NCBI RefSeq assembly: GCF_000307165.1
Contig: NC_018704.1
Coordinates: forward strand, 2,505,487 to 2,569,486
Direction of reading: 5' to 3'
DNA length: 64,000 bases
DNA from: Amphibacillus xylanus NBRC 15112
GTDB lineage: Bacteria; Bacillota; Bacilli; Bacillales; Amphibacillaceae
Part shown: in pieces, positions 47,329 to 57,225 of the stretch
Layout of the letters: every line of letters begins with the position of its first letter
Numbering within the stretch: position 1 is the stretch's first letter
Notes under the pieces: generated by a model
Databases searched by the model: none
Seen by the model: only the letters and a program-made list of their open reading frames with translations
Told to the model about the DNA's origin: nothing
Program-made: the position numbers and the translations under genes

Positions 47329-48321
47329 TTAATTAAGACTGTTTCTTAATATACGTTTTTTATGCCCATAAATTCTAGGTGCTAAATACTTATCAATTGT
47401 TGGTGCTAAAGCATTCATAATTAATATAGCAAAACCTACACCACCAGGAAAATTAAATACGATTCTTATCACTGCCGTTAACATTCCACAGCCAATTGCA
47501 AATACTGTTTTCCCATCTGGAGTTAATGGACCCGAGCTATAATCAGTCGCCATATACGTGGCACCAAACAAGAGTGTTCCACTTAATACGTGTGACATCA
47601 TATACGTAAAACTAAAGTCACCGTAGATTGACATGATAATGGCAACAGTTAAAACATATAACACTGGAATTTTAAGATTAATTATCCCTCGAATGACTAG
47701 ATATGCTAATCCAATTAATATAGCTAATTTTGATGTTTCACCAATATTTCCACCTAAACCAATACCTAAAAATAAATCCCATAAATCAGGTATTTCCTCT
47801 GGTACAGTCTTTGAAAAGTAACCAATAGATTCTAAAGGAGTCGCAGTAGCTACAACATCTGGTTCTGGCGTAACCCAATTTGTTATCCATGGTGAGAAAA
47901 ATAGTTTTAACATAACTCGAGCAGCAACAGCGGGATTAAATACGTTTCTTCCAATTCCACCCGGAATTTGTTTAACGATTAGTATAGCAAATCCACTTCC
48001 TAGAATAATGGACCATAGTGGTGCCGTAACTGGTAAGCTAAGTGCTATTAACATTCCTGTCACTACAGCACTATAATCGGAGATCGTAACTTTTTTCCTA
48101 CTTATTTTTTGATATAAATATTCGAACAACACACTTGAAAAGATTCCGACAAAAAGCATTATTAAAACCTTTAAACCGAAGAAGTATGTGCCAGCTATCG
48201 CAGGGAAAATTAATGCAATAATCACCTGTTGCATAATCCAAGCTGATGTTCGTTTTGAAAATAAATGAGGTGATGGAGACATTACTAAACCATTTGTATC
48301 AAATTCATATTTCTCCACCAT
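47329..48321 (-). CDS. rnfD: RnfD/NqrB-like membrane subunit of an Rnf complex
   Basis: 330 residues, about nine to ten membrane segments, with the NqrB/RnfD pattern IPGGIGRNVFNPAVAARVML (about 122-141), LLFGATYMATDYSSGPLTPDGK and FNFPGGVGFAILIMNALAPTID. In Rnf complexes RnfD carries flavin and helps couple ferredoxin-NAD electron flow to Na+ or H+ pumping. Its ATG shares one base with the rnfC stop (TAATG), so the two are coupled. The partners RnfG, E, A and B, normally just downstream, are not here: a terminator and serA follow. Confidence 0.9.
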   Translation of the reverse strand: MVEKYEFDTNGLVMSPSPHLFSKRTSAWIMQQVIIALIFPAIAGTYFFGLKVLIMLFVGIFSSVLFEYLYQKISRKKVTISDYSAVVTGMLIALSLPVTAPLWSIILGSGFAILIVKQIPGGIGRNVFNPAVAARVMLKLFFSPWITNWVTPEPDVVATATPLESIGYFSKTVPEEIPDLWDLFLGIGLGGNIGETSKLAILIGLAYLVIRGIINLKIPVLYVLTVAIIMSIYGDFSFTYMMSHVLSGTLLFGATYMATDYSSGPLTPDGKTVFAIGCGMLTAVIRIVFNFPGGVGFAILIMNALAPTIDKYLAPRIYGHKKRILRNSLN

Positions 48322-49640
48322 TATTTTGCCTCCTGACGTGAGCGAATTTCCTTTTTAGCTGCTCTTATATTATCTAGTAGTGGAATTTTAGCAGGACAAA
48401 TATATGAACAATTGCCGCAATCAATACAGTCTAACGCTCCTAGTCTCTCGGCTTTATCTAAATCGCCATTTTCATATGCTTGACTAATTAATATTGGTTG
48501 CAAACTAACAGGACACACGTTTAGACATTCAGAACATTTTATACACGAAGTTCGATCAGAACGTAACGCTTCTCCCTTTTCTAAAAAAGTAATAACGGAT
48601 GTTCCTTTTGTAATTGGGATTCTACCAGAATTTATTGTTGTACCCATCATTGGTCCACCGTGTATCATCTTGCCTGGATTAGTACAAAAACCATGACAAT
48701 CATCAATTAAATAGCTAATTGGGGTGCCAATTCTAACTCGTAAATTTTTTGGTTCTTTGATAGGCTCACCAGAAACAGTGGTAATTCTTTCAATTGAAGG
48801 ACGTCTTAAATGAATGGCTTCGTAAACGGCTAAGGCGGTTGCTACATTAACTACAACCGTATGTACATCTGCAGGTAATCCACCAGAGGGAACTTCACGA
48901 TTTGTCAATTTCTTAATTAGATTTTTTTCTGATCCTTGAGGATAAATCGTTTCTAATTCGACGATGTCAATATGATCTTCTTGATCGATAATTTTTTTCA
49001 TTTCTTCAGCACTATCATGTGTATCACTTTCTAATGCAACATAAACTTGATTAACATCTAAAATCCTGGCTAATATTCGTACACCTTCAATTAATTCAAC
49101 TGCATGTTCAACCATTAATCGATGATCAGCGGTTGAATATGGTTCACATTCTGCACCATTAATAATCAAAGTATCAATTCGTGTACCACTTGGTGGTGAT
49201 AATTTTACTGATGTAGGAAAAGTTGCACCACCCATACCGACAATCCCAGCTTTATCTATGACTTCTTTCATTTGCGTAACTGTTAATTTATCATTTTCAC
49301 TATAGAATGGTTCTTCCCACTCTTCTTTATAGTTATTTTTGATTGTTATACATGGGGCAATTCCCTTTACAGTTGGTTGATCAGATATATCAAATACCTC
49401 ACCTGAAACTGAAGCATAAATATTAGCAGATATATTACCTTTTTTCTCTGCTATGAGGGTTCCTATTTTTACTTTATCTCCTACTTCAACTATTGGATTT
49501 GCAGGAGCACCTATATGCATATTTAACGGAAATACAAGATATTCAGGTACTGTTGCTGCTTCAATTGGACGTTCATCAGTGCGCTCTTTTCTCACTTCAT
49601 TATAGACACCTTCTCTTTTTCGCATTAATTTAATTTTCAT
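48321..49640 (-). CDS. rnfC: RnfC, NADH- and Fe-S-binding subunit of an Rnf complex
   Basis: 439 residues from ATG 49640 (AAGGAGGG upstream; the frame opens 14 codons earlier). It shows an N-terminal RnfC barrel-sandwich domain (HIGAPANPIVEVGDKVKIGT), the flavin/NADH-binding GMGGATFPTSVK and INGAECEPYSTADHRLM, a SLBB region, and two [4Fe-4S] motifs near the C terminus: CIKCSECLNVCP and CIDCGNCSYICP. It is the entry point for NADH electrons. Only rnfD follows, so a full complex would need the other genes from another locus. Confidence 0.92.
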   Translation of the reverse strand: MKIKLMRKREGVYNEVRKERTDERPIEAATVPEYLVFPLNMHIGAPANPIVEVGDKVKIGTLIAEKKGNISANIYASVSGEVFDISDQPTVKGIAPCITIKNNYKEEWEEPFYSENDKLTVTQMKEVIDKAGIVGMGGATFPTSVKLSPPSGTRIDTLIINGAECEPYSTADHRLMVEHAVELIEGVRILARILDVNQVYVALESDTHDSAEEMKKIIDQEDHIDIVELETIYPQGSEKNLIKKLTNREVPSGGLPADVHTVVVNVATALAVYEAIHLRRPSIERITTVSGEPIKEPKNLRVRIGTPISYLIDDCHGFCTNPGKMIHGGPMMGTTINSGRIPITKGTSVITFLEKGEALRSDRTSCIKCSECLNVCPVSLQPILISQAYENGDLDKAERLGALDCIDCGNCSYICPAKIPLLDNIRAAKKEIRSRQEAK

Positions 49641-49756
49641 CAATTTTCCCTCCTTAAAGTTTAGTACATGTAATAAATACATTAGTTAAAAAAGTACCTT
49701 ATTTTTAAGCAGTTTAAACCTCTTTTTTAGTAATATTCGAATTTTTTCACAACAAA

Positions 49757-49811
49757 AAAACCTATCTCTAATGTGTTCGATAATTTATCAAACACAAAAT
49801 AGATAGGTTTT
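49757..49811 (-). terminator. Terminator of the rpsF-ssb-rpsR operon
   Basis: AAACCTATCT and AGATAGGTTT pair, enclosing an inner GTGTT/AACAC pairing, 12 bases after the rpsR stop on the minus strand. Confidence 0.85.
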
Positions 49812-49822
49812 AAAATGTTATC

Positions 49823-50056
49823 TTATTCAGCTACAAATGGTAATAACGCCATTTGACGAGCACGTTTAATTGCTCTAGTTAATTTACGTTGATATTTAGC
49901 TGAAGTTCCTGTTACACGACGTGGTAAAATTTTACCGCGTTCTGAAATGAACTTTCTTAATAAATCAACATCTTTATAATCAATATGTGTAATGCCATTT
50001 GCTGTGAAATAGCATACTTTACGACGTCTTGAGCGTCCTCCTCGACGAGGTGCCAT
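49823..50056 (-). CDS. rpsR: 30S ribosomal protein S18
   Basis: 77 residues from ATG 50056 (AAAGGAG, 7-base gap), beginning [15 protein letters not shown]. The conserved core [24 protein letters not shown] is seen. S18 pairs with S6 on the 30S platform. Third gene of rpsF-ssb-rpsR, 20 bases after ssb. Only one Cys is present, so it is not a zinc-ribbon version. Confidence 0.97.
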   Translation of the reverse strand: MAPRRGGRSRRRKVCYFTANGITHIDYKDVDLLRKFISERGKILPRRVTGTSAKYQRKLTRAIKRARQMALLPFVAE

Positions 50057-50076
50057 ATTCAACACTCCTTTACTCA

Positions 50077-50568
50077 CTAAAATGGTAGATCATCATCTGA
50101 TATATCAATTGGTTCTAAGTTTTCACTTACATTGCTTTGCTGATTGAATTGATTCTGACTTGGCATTTGCTGTTGGTTCTGGTGTTGCTCAAATGGATTA
50201 CTTCCAGACCCTTGTTCACCACTGCCCGCAGAAGTTCCTCTGTTACTATTTCTACTTTCTAAAAATTGAACAGTATCAGCTACAACTTCTGTAACGTAAA
50301 CCCTCTTGCCATCTTGTCCATCATAAGATCTTGTTTGGATTCGACCATCTACACCGATGAGGCTTCCCTTACCCATGTAGTTTGCCAAGTTTTCTGCTGG
50401 TTTTCTCCAAATGACACAGTTAATAAAATCTGCTTCTCGATCTCCTTGTTGGTTTGTAAATGGTCTGTTTACGGCTACAGTAAAATTAGCTACTGCAGTT
50501 CCATTTGCAGTATAGCGCAAGTCCGGATCCTTCGTTAATCTGCCAACTAATACGACACGATTTAACAT
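50077..50568 (-). CDS. ssb: Single-stranded DNA-binding protein Ssb
   Basis: 163 residues: an OB-fold (1-108, [20 protein letters not shown]), a Gln-, Asn- and Ser-rich linker (about 109-150) and the acidic partner-binding tip DISDDDLPF. It covers single-stranded DNA at forks and recruits repair and restart proteins. Middle gene of the S6-Ssb-S18 operon. Confidence 0.98.
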   Translation of the reverse strand: MLNRVVLVGRLTKDPDLRYTANGTAVANFTVAVNRPFTNQQGDREADFINCVIWRKPAENLANYMGKGSLIGVDGRIQTRSYDGQDGKRVYVTEVVADTVQFLESRNSNRGTSAGSGEQGSGSNPFEQHQNQQQMPSQNQFNQQSNVSENLEPIDISDDDLPF

Positions 50569-50586
50569 GAGAACCCCTCCCTATTA

Positions 50587-50874
50587 TTAGTCTTCTTCAC
50601 GTACGATTAAGTGACGAAGAATATCATCAGAGAATTTAGCCAAACGATCGAATTCGTTAATTGCTCTCTCATCAGACTTAAAGTTGATTACAACGTAGTA
50701 TCCATCAGTGAAATCATTGATTTCATATGCAAAACGTTTTTTGCCTTTTTCATCAACTTTTTCGATTTCCGCACCATTATCAGTAAGAATTGAGTTAAAA
50801 CGTTCAATAACGCCTGTTTTTGCCTCATCTTCAATATTTGGTCGGATGATGTACATAATCTCATATTTTGTCAT
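50587..50874 (-). CDS. rpsF: 30S ribosomal protein S6
   Basis: 95 residues from ATG 50874 (AAGGAGGTG, 8-base gap; the longer frame reads into the leader). Starts [17 protein letters not shown] and has the family pattern [22 protein letters not shown]6 dimerises with S18 before binding 16S rRNA. First gene of the operon. Confidence 0.97.
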   Translation of the reverse strand: MTKYEIMYIIRPNIEDEAKTGVIERFNSILTDNGAEIEKVDEKGKKRFAYEINDFTDGYYVVINFKSDERAINEFDRLAKFSDDILRHLIVREED

Positions 50875-50894
50875 CCGTCTACACCTCCTTTTGG

Positions 50895-50930
50895 TCTTAG
50901 CGGTCCTTTGAAATTTCAAAGAACAAGGAG
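50895..50930 (-). promoter_or_regulatory. Possible S6:S18-binding leader hairpin
   Basis: On the minus strand CTTTGAAATTTCAAAG followed by GACCGCTAAG forms a hairpin with a nearby CCG, 20-50 bases before the rpsF RBS. rpsF leaders in many bacteria bind the S6:S18 dimer through a CCG-containing hairpin for feedback; the match here is by eye only. Confidence 0.35.
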
Positions 50931-51011
50931 TAACTAGTTTCATTACTCACAATCAAAAATTATATCAAAACATTGCTATATTAGCAAGTGTTAAGATGTG
51001 AATTTTTACGA

Positions 51012-52112
51012 TTAAACATTAAAGCGGAAATGAATCACGTCACCATCTTGCACAATATATTCTTTTCCTTCTAAACGAACTTTACCACGTTCTCTAGCAA
51101 CAGCCATTGAACCTGCATCTAATAAGTCATCATAAGATACTGTTTCAGCTCGGATAAATCCTCTTTCAAAATCTGTGTGAATAATTCCAGCTGCTTGAGG
51201 AGCTTTCGTCCCTTTTCTAAAGGTCCATGCCCTAACTTCTTGCTCACCAGCTGTAAAATATGTTGCTAAACCTAATAGATGATACGTTGCTCTAATTAAT
51301 TGATCTAAACCAGATTCAGGAATACCTAATTCTTCAAGGAACATTTGTTTTTCTTCCCCGTCGAGTTCAGCTATTTCTGATTCAACCTTAGCACTAATGA
51401 CAACTACTTCTGCTTGCTCTTGTTCAGCATACTCACGAACTTTTTGCACATATGGATTTTGATCTGCATCTTGAATACCATCTTCAGATACATTCGCTAC
51501 ATAAAGAACTGGTTTTTGAGTTAATAAATGCAAACCTTTTACATACTTAATTTGCTCATCTGTAAATTCAATAGAACGAGCTGGTCGCTCTACTTCAAAA
51601 GCATCTCTAAGTTTAGATAAGATTTCAAATTCAAAAATTGCATCCTTATCTTTTTGTCTCGCTAATTTTTCTACGCGGTCAATTCTTTTTGAGATAGTTT
51701 CTAGATCTGCTAGAATTAACTCCAAATTAATTGTTTCAATATCTGCAATTGGGTCAACTTTACCTGATACATGCGTAATATTTTCATCTTGAAAACAACG
51801 AACAACATGACAAATTGCATCTACCTGACGAATATGTGATAAAAATTGATTCCCTAATCCTTCACCTTTACTTGCACCTTTTACAATCCCTGCAATATCT
51901 GTAAATTCAAATGCAGTTGGGACTGTTTTTTTCGGCTTAACTAGTTCTGTTAATTTACTCAAACGATGGTCTGGTACCTCTACAATCCCAACGTTTGGAT
52001 CAATTGTACAAAACGGGTAGTTAGCTGCCTCTGCTCCCGCCTGTGTTATCGCATTAAATAATGTCGATTTTCCGACGTTTGGAAGGCCTACTATTCCTGC
52101 TGTCAATGCCAT
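51012..52112 (-). CDS. ychF: YchF/Ola1 ATPase
   Basis: 366 residues from ATG 52112 (GGAGTGG upstream). A G-domain with GLPNVGKST (9-17), DIAGIVKGASKGEGLGNQFL and the altered NVSE in place of NKxD, which gives YchF its preference for ATP; then a coiled coil and a C-terminal TGS domain ending IVQDGDVIHFRFNV. It associates with ribosomes and takes part in stress responses. Lies upstream of rpsF as in other bacilli. Confidence 0.97.
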   Translation of the reverse strand: MALTAGIVGLPNVGKSTLFNAITQAGAEAANYPFCTIDPNVGIVEVPDHRLSKLTELVKPKKTVPTAFEFTDIAGIVKGASKGEGLGNQFLSHIRQVDAICHVVRCFQDENITHVSGKVDPIADIETINLELILADLETISKRIDRVEKLARQKDKDAIFEFEILSKLRDAFEVERPARSIEFTDEQIKYVKGLHLLTQKPVLYVANVSEDGIQDADQNPYVQKVREYAEQEQAEVVVISAKVESEIAELDGEEKQMFLEELGIPESGLDQLIRATYHLLGLATYFTAGEQEVRAWTFRKGTKAPQAAGIIHTDFERGFIRAETVSYDDLLDAGSMAVARERGKVRLEGKEYIVQDGDVIHFRFNV

Positions 52113-52294
52113 ACTAATTTCCACTCCTTAATATTATACCCGTTACAATAACGTTACTTCTGTTCTATTATAGTTTTCATCTTAATAAAACTCAAGTTTG
52201 TTATAACAGCTATTCTCAATAGTTTTTATCGTTATTTTTGCATTAATTCAGGTTATTTTTATAAAACCATTGCAAAATTAGATTAATTTAACAA

Positions 52295-52310
52295 TGTTTC
52301 ACGTGAAACA
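52295..52310. promoter_or_regulatory. parS: parS site 1
   Basis: TGTTTCACGTGAAACA, a perfect 16-bp palindrome matching the bacterial parS consensus, between DUF951 and ychF. It is the ParB loading site for origin segregation. Confidence 0.97.
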
Positions 52311-52318
52311 TTTATATT

Positions 52319-52516
52319 TTAACCTTCGACATCTGAACTAATAACCTTTTTTATCCCTTTTTCGAACTTTTTACGTGGAATTAATACACTGTGGTTACAA
52401 CCTTGACATTTTATTCGAATATCCATACCCATTCTAATAATTTGCCACTTATTCTCACCACATGGATGCGGTTTTTTCATTTCAACATAATCATGCAATT
52501 GAAATTCTTTATTCAT
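52319..52516 (-). CDS. DUF951 family protein (YyzM-like)
   Basis: 65 residues with a four-Cys/His-like pattern (HPCGENKW and CQGC) and the DUF951 signature FQLHDYVEMKKPHPCG and GMDIRIKCQGC. In bacilli this small gene sits between ychF and the parAB region, as here. It is a likely small zinc-binding protein of unknown role. Confidence 0.88.
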   Translation of the reverse strand: MNKEFQLHDYVEMKKPHPCGENKWQIIRMGMDIRIKCQGCNHSVLIPRKKFEKGIKKVISSDVEG

Positions 52517-52554
52517 TCCGAATCATCCCCTTAAACTATTCTTTCATTATCATA

Positions 52555-53565
52555 TCATTTTTTATTTATTGCGTCTTTAATTGGATATAAAATTAATTTA
52601 AGTAATATAAAACTATTAATGACGCCGTATATTGGATAGATCAGTTCAATTAATGTTTGAAAACCCGAGAAAGCAAATGGTGTTAAAACAGTAAATAAAA
52701 TCATTACAATTTTCAGTTGGCTTACGTTATATTTATTTTGTATTCTCGTAACTAAACCTAGCAATAAGCCTACCACTGTTCCAAATATTGCAAGCCAAAT
52801 GATGATTGACACGACCAATAGCACGTAATTAGGAAATCTAATCAAGATTCCGTATATCGGCATTTGAAATTGGTCTATTTCTAATTGAATCAGTGTTAAA
52901 CCATAATTATATATTAACGTTACGGTTCCTAATATAACCGAAGATATTAAGCTCGTATAAAATACAGTTGATTTATTACTAATTTTATGACCGATTGCCC
53001 CAATTACAGATATAATCGGCAATAAATTCACCGATGTAAAAGCAATTGTTTTAATATAATTCACTGGTTGTTGAGCATACTCGAGGTGTTGTTCTTTAGC
53101 TAGAAAACTAATTAATACCGCTAACAATAAACCAATTAAGATTGGCACTAATATAGAGTTTAATTCAATGACTTGGTCAATCGAAAAACTAAATGCCCAA
53201 AAAACCATAATGGCCATTATTACAATCCCTACCCAAACGGGAATGTGATATACCTCCAAAACCGCTCCACTACCAGCAATCATAATTATTGTCGTTAATA
53301 GTAAATATACAAACATGAGTAAATCGTATATCCAACTCGTACTTTTATGAAATAATTGATCAAATATTTGTTGATAGTGATGCGTTTGATATTGGTAAGC
53401 AATTTTTAATGTACAATAACACGCAACTGCAAAAATTAACGTAAATAATATGATAGCTCGTCCACTATTAGGGCCAAAGAATAACCATATTTCCCTTCCT
53501 GATGCATAACCTGCACCAATTACAGTTCCTAAGATTAAAAATATTAATTGTATGATTTTTTTCAT
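52555..53565 (-). CDS. YkvI-type membrane protein (APC-fold, unknown substrate)
   Basis: 336 residues and about ten membrane segments. The N-terminal FLILGTVIGAGYASGREIWLFF, with an unwound Gly-rich helix, is typical of YkvI proteins, distant relatives of LeuT/APC transporters. No substrate is known. It lies head to head with yyaC across 78 bases that must hold both promoters. Confidence 0.8.
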   Translation of the reverse strand: MKKIIQLIFLILGTVIGAGYASGREIWLFFGPNSGRAIILFTLIFAVACYCTLKIAYQYQTHHYQQIFDQLFHKSTSWIYDLLMFVYLLLTTIIMIAGSGAVLEVYHIPVWVGIVIMAIMVFWAFSFSIDQVIELNSILVPILIGLLLAVLISFLAKEQHLEYAQQPVNYIKTIAFTSVNLLPIISVIGAIGHKISNKSTVFYTSLISSVILGTVTLIYNYGLTLIQLEIDQFQMPIYGILIRFPNYVLLVVSIIIWLAIFGTVVGLLLGLVTRIQNKYNVSQLKIVMILFTVLTPFAFSGFQTLIELIYPIYGVINSFILLKLILYPIKDAINKK

Positions 53566-53643
53566 TAACTATCCTCCATTTTTACGTATAGAATAAAATC
53601 TTCAATCGTATACTAATAAAAATATGTTGGAGGATAACAAACT

Positions 53644-54234
53644 ATGAAATTATCTCGTCATTCTCATAAACAATCAACAAAGGTAAGTGTATCTTATAAA
53701 GATTCATTTGTTGAACAATATATCGGTCAATTTATTTATCAGTGGTTACCCATTGATTCATCAGAATTTGTTATTGCTTGTATTGGTTCAGACCGTTCAA
53801 CCGGTGATGCGCTGGGTCCGCTCGTTGGTTCTTTACTAAATAAGCGAAAGCATTCAGTCTATCATGTTTATGGAACATTAGAAAAACCAATTCATGCATT
53901 AAATATTAAGGAAAGATTAGATTATATTAAACAAAAACACCAAAATGCATTTATTGTCGCAGTAGATGCTTGCTTAGGGAGAAGCCAATCTGTTGGTAAT
54001 ATAAATGCTAGTATTGGTCCATTAAGGCCTGGTCTCGCCTTAAAGAAGGATTTACCCGAAGTTGGTCATTTAAATATCACAGGAATAGTCAATATCAGTT
54101 CACCAATAGACTTCATAACATTACAAAACACACGTTTAAACCTTGTATTTAAACAAGCTGAAATTATCTCACGCGCGCTTTCTTATGCTGAATATCTATT
54201 TTTTAACGATGATAAAATTTCTAATCAATCTTAG
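53644..54234 (+). CDS. yyaC: YyaC, sporulation-associated DUF1256 protein
   Basis: 196 residues with the DUF1256 motifs CIGSDRSTGDALGPLVG (about 47-63), YGTLEKPIHALN and VAVDACLGRSQSVG. The family resembles GPR-type germination proteases and occurs in endospore formers, which supports a spore-forming host. Its place next to parB matches B. subtilis. Start behind GGAGG. Ends at a terminator shared with parB. Confidence 0.93.
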   Translation: MKLSRHSHKQSTKVSVSYKDSFVEQYIGQFIYQWLPIDSSEFVIACIGSDRSTGDALGPLVGSLLNKRKHSVYHVYGTLEKPIHALNIKERLDYIKQKHQNAFIVAVDACLGRSQSVGNINASIGPLRPGLALKKDLPEVGHLNITGIVNISSPIDFITLQNTRLNLVFKQAEIISRALSYAEYLFFNDDKISNQS

Positions 54235-54246
54235 TCTGTTATTAAA

Positions 54247-54262
54247 TGTTTCACGTGAAACA
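54247..54262. promoter_or_regulatory. parS: parS site 2
   Basis: A second perfect TGTTTCACGTGAAACA, between the convergent yyaC and parB genes. Confidence 0.97.
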
Positions 54263-54274
54263 TTTAATTAAAAA

Positions 54275-54332
54275 TGGACTATGCTTTATACTTGACCGTA
54301 AAATAAATTACAAGTAAGCGCAACATAGTCCA
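54275..54332. terminator. Bidirectional terminator between yyaC and parB
   Basis: TGGACTATG (54275-54283) and CATAGTCCA (54324-54332) with a further inner pairing CTTG/CAAG and A- and T-rich flanks. Confidence 0.75.
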
Positions 54333-54347
54333 CTAATTAATTAAATA

Positions 54348-55190
54348 TTAATCTAATAATTCTACTATTCGATTTAAATCATCTTGATTAAAAAATTCAA
54401 TTTCAATCTTACCTTTGTTTTTCCCTTGAACAATTTTCACACCTGTACCTAATCGTTCTCTTAGTTTGTCTTCAAATTGCACAATAAAAACATCTTTTTT
54501 CGTTCTTGATTTAGAGGGTCTGCTTTTCGTTTCATTTAATTGATGAACGAGTTGCTCAACCTGTCTAACATTCAATTTTTCCTTTGTAATTTTAGCAATT
54601 ACATCTTTGATTTTTGCTTTATTTTTCAAACTTAACAACGCTCGACCATGACCCATTGATAATTCGCCACTATTTAACATTGCAATTGCCTGTGTAGGTA
54701 GTTGTAGTAATCTTACGTGGTTTGCAATATGTGGACGGCTTTTTCCAAGTTTTTTAGATAATTCTTCTTGAGTAAGCTGATATGACTTCATTAAATTAAC
54801 ATAAGCCTGTGCTTCTTCTACTGGAGTGAGATTTTCTCGTTGTAAGTTCTCAAGTAAAGCAAGTTCCATCATTTTTTGGTCATTTAACTCTTTAACAATG
54901 ACAGGAATTTTTTCTAAATTTGCTTCTTTTGCTGCACGATAACGTCTTTCACCAGCAATAATCTCATAACCTTTTATTACTTTCCGTACGAGTAATGGTT
55001 GAATTATACCATATTCAATAATTGAATTTTTTAATTCTTCAATCGCTTCTACTTGAAATGATTTTCTCGGTTGATATGGATTTGGTCGTAATTCTGTAAT
55101 ATCAAGTTCGATAATTTGATTAGCGTCATCTTCTTGCGTATCTAACTCAGGAAAAAATGCATTAATTCCCTTACCTAACCCTCTCGCCAC
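54348..55190 (-). CDS. parB: Chromosome partitioning protein ParB (Spo0J)
   Basis: 280 residues: an N-terminal CTPase/ParB domain with GERRYRAAKEA (about 78-88) and LENLQRENLTPVEEA, a helix-turn-helix core (QEELSKKLGKSRPHIANHV, about 135-153) and a C-terminal dimer domain. It loads at parS, spreads as a CTP-driven clamp and recruits SMC. Its start overlaps the parA end by 20 bases, a coupled operon. Confidence 0.97.
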   Translation of the reverse strand: MARGLGKGINAFFPELDTQEDDANQIIELDITELRPNPYQPRKSFQVEAIEELKNSIIEYGIIQPLLVRKVIKGYEIIAGERRYRAAKEANLEKIPVIVKELNDQKMMELALLENLQRENLTPVEEAQAYVNLMKSYQLTQEELSKKLGKSRPHIANHVRLLQLPTQAIAMLNSGELSMGHGRALLSLKNKAKIKDVIAKITKEKLNVRQVEQLVHQLNETKSRPSKSRTKKDVFIVQFEDKLRERLGTGVKIVQGKNKGKIEIEFFNQDDLNRIVELLD

Positions 55191-55944
55191 TTCCCATCAC
55201 TTCCTTTGCTAATTCAAGATATACTTCTGCACCTTTAGATTTAGGATCATACGTAATAATTGGTTGACCATGACTAGGAGCTTCACCTAATCGGACGTTT
55301 CGAGGAATAATTGAGTTATAAACTTTATCCTGAAAATACTTTTTCACTTCTTCAATCACTTGTATGCCTAAATTTGTTCGGGCATCAAGCATTGTGAGTA
55401 ATACACCTTCAATTTTCAAATCTTTGTTCAAGTGTTTTTGTACAAGACGGACAGTATTTAATAACTGACTAAGTCCTTCTAACGCATAATATTCACATTG
55501 TACTGGTATAATCACGCTATCGGCTGCTGTTAATGAATTCAATGTCAATAAGCCTAATGATGGAGGGCAATCAATAATGATATAGTCATATTTATCAATA
55601 GAAGATTCTAGTGCTTTTTTCAATCTAATTTCTCGTGAAATTGTTGGTACTAGTTCTATTTCAGCACCTGCTAATTGAATCGTTGCGGGTATAACATCTA
55701 AATTTGGAATATTTGTTGATACACATACGTCCGCTGCTGTTAAATCTTCTATAAGTACATTATAAATACACCGATCAATATCGGCCTTATTAATTCCTAA
55801 ACCACTAGTGGCGTTCCCCTGTGGATCAATATCTACTAATAACGTTTTATTACCTAGGTGTGCTAGTCCAGCACTTAAATTCACTGCTGAAGTTGTCTTA
55901 CCTACACCACCCTTTTGGTTGGCTACGGCAATTACTTTTCCCAT
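55171..55944 (-). CDS. parA: Chromosome partitioning ATPase ParA (Soj)
   Basis: 257 residues with the deviant Walker A QKGGVGKTT (10-18), LLVDIDPQGN and IIIDCPPSLG. It binds DNA with ATP, works with ParB on origin placement and in Bacillus also acts on DnaA. Start MGKVIAVANQ matches relatives and a RBS (AGGTAGG) precedes it. Confidence 0.97.
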   Translation of the reverse strand: MGKVIAVANQKGGVGKTTSAVNLSAGLAHLGNKTLLVDIDPQGNATSGLGINKADIDRCIYNVLIEDLTAADVCVSTNIPNLDVIPATIQLAGAEIELVPTISREIRLKKALESSIDKYDYIIIDCPPSLGLLTLNSLTAADSVIIPVQCEYYALEGLSQLLNTVRLVQKHLNKDLKIEGVLLTMLDARTNLGIQVIEEVKKYFQDKVYNSIIPRNVRLGEAPSHGQPIITYDPKSKGAEVYLELAKEVMGSGERVR

Positions 55945-56142
55945 TATGTCACCTACCTATTTTAAAAACTCTTATTTACATTCTAACATTTTTTCTAACA
56001 ATATACATCGTTATAAAGTTGTTAATCTCAAATCTATTTAAGTAACTAATAGTTTTTACTAATTTATCAATAAAAAAACGACTGACTCCTGAACATTATA
56101 CAGTCATCACTCGTTTGAAAAATAACTTATATTATAATAGCT

Positions 56143-57012
56143 CTACTTTCTGTTCTTAGGAATTTTTATAGTAATTTGATAGTAGTCCTCAAGATCTTCT
56201 TCTTCAGTTTCTAACTTAACACCTGCATCTGAAACCATATTTAGTGATTGACGAATTGTATTCATTGCAATTCTCATATCTTTATTAAAACCTTTTAACC
56301 TTGGTTTTTTCTTTACTGGTTCTTTTGATAAGATTTTTTTAACACGATCTTCGGTTTGCTTGACGTTTAAGTGTTTATTAATTATTTCATTTAATATTTC
56401 AATTTGCTTATCATGTTCTTTTAACGCGATTAATGCACGTGCATGTCGTTCGGTTATTGATTTATTTAAAATAGCATCTTGAATAGCATCCGGTAATTTT
56501 AGTAATCTTAGCTTATTAGCAATAGTAGATTGACTTTTACCTAATCTTTGAGCTAATGCTTCTTGTGTTAGTTCATGGATTTTTATTAATTGTTCATATG
56601 CTTTTGCTTCTTCAATAACTGTTAGTTCTTCTCTTTGTAAGTTTTCAATTAAGGCCACGGACGCTGTTTCTTTATCATTCATTTGACGAATTAATGCAGG
56701 AATCTGCTCCCAACCTAATTGTTTAACAGCTCGGAAACGACGTTCACCAGCTATGATTTCATATTTCTTATCAGCATCTGTCACTTTACGCACAACAATT
56801 GGTTGGATCATTCCGTGAGTATGTATTGTCTGAGCAAGTTCATCAATTTTGTCTTGATTAAAGATTGTCCGTGGCTGATAGCGATTCGGTTTAATGTCAT
56901 GAATCGATAATTCAACAACTTCATCTTGTTTAAATTGCTCTTGTTCAACTGAAGTTTCTTTATCACCCATACCAAACATACGACTAAATGGAGGTAATAT
57001 AGTAAACACCAC
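56143..57012 (-). CDS. noc: Nucleoid occlusion protein Noc
   Basis: 289 residues, a ParB paralogue: [34 protein letters not shown] and the helix-turn-helix [20 protein letters not shown]. The N-terminal [13 protein letters not shown] is the amphipathic membrane-targeting type segment of Noc. It blocks division over the nucleoid by binding Noc sites. The start is one of two consecutive GTG codons (57012 or 57009) with a weak RBS, so the exact first residue is open. A possible hairpin terminator lies just after the stop. Confidence 0.95.
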   Translation of the reverse strand: MVFTILPPFSRMFGMGDKETSVEQEQFKQDEVVELSIHDIKPNRYQPRTIFNQDKIDELAQTIHTHGMIQPIVVRKVTDADKKYEIIAGERRFRAVKQLGWEQIPALIRQMNDKETASVALIENLQREELTVIEEAKAYEQLIKIHELTQEALAQRLGKSQSTIANKLRLLKLPDAIQDAILNKSITERHARALIALKEHDKQIEILNEIINKHLNVKQTEDRVKKILSKEPVKKKPRLKGFNKDMRIAMNTIRQSLNMVSDAGVKLETEEEDLEDYYQITIKIPKNRK

Positions 57013-57049
57013 CTTTTCTTCAATAATTACTTATTAACTAACATCAAAA

Positions 57050-57065
57050 TGTTTCACGTGAAACA
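57050..57065. promoter_or_regulatory. parS: parS site 3
   Basis: A third perfect TGTTTCACGTGAAACA, just upstream of noc and between it and rsmG. Noc itself derives from ParB but normally recognises a different palindrome. Confidence 0.97.
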
Positions 57066-57190
57066 TTTTTAATTAGTTACTATTTTTTTGAATAGAGCGA
57101 CTACTATATACTTCTATTATTCTATCATAAATTCCTTTAATATCATAAAAAATATAAAATTAAACTTTTTTTGCGCGAAACTTAGAAAAA

Positions 57191-57221
57191 ATCCACGTAG
57201 CATAATGATGGCTACGTGGAT
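57191..57221 (-). terminator. Terminator after rsmG
   Basis: On the minus strand ATCCACGTAGC pairs with GCTACGTGGAT and is followed by TTTTTTC. It begins a few bases past the rsmG stop. Confidence 0.85.
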
Positions 57222-57225
57222 ATAT

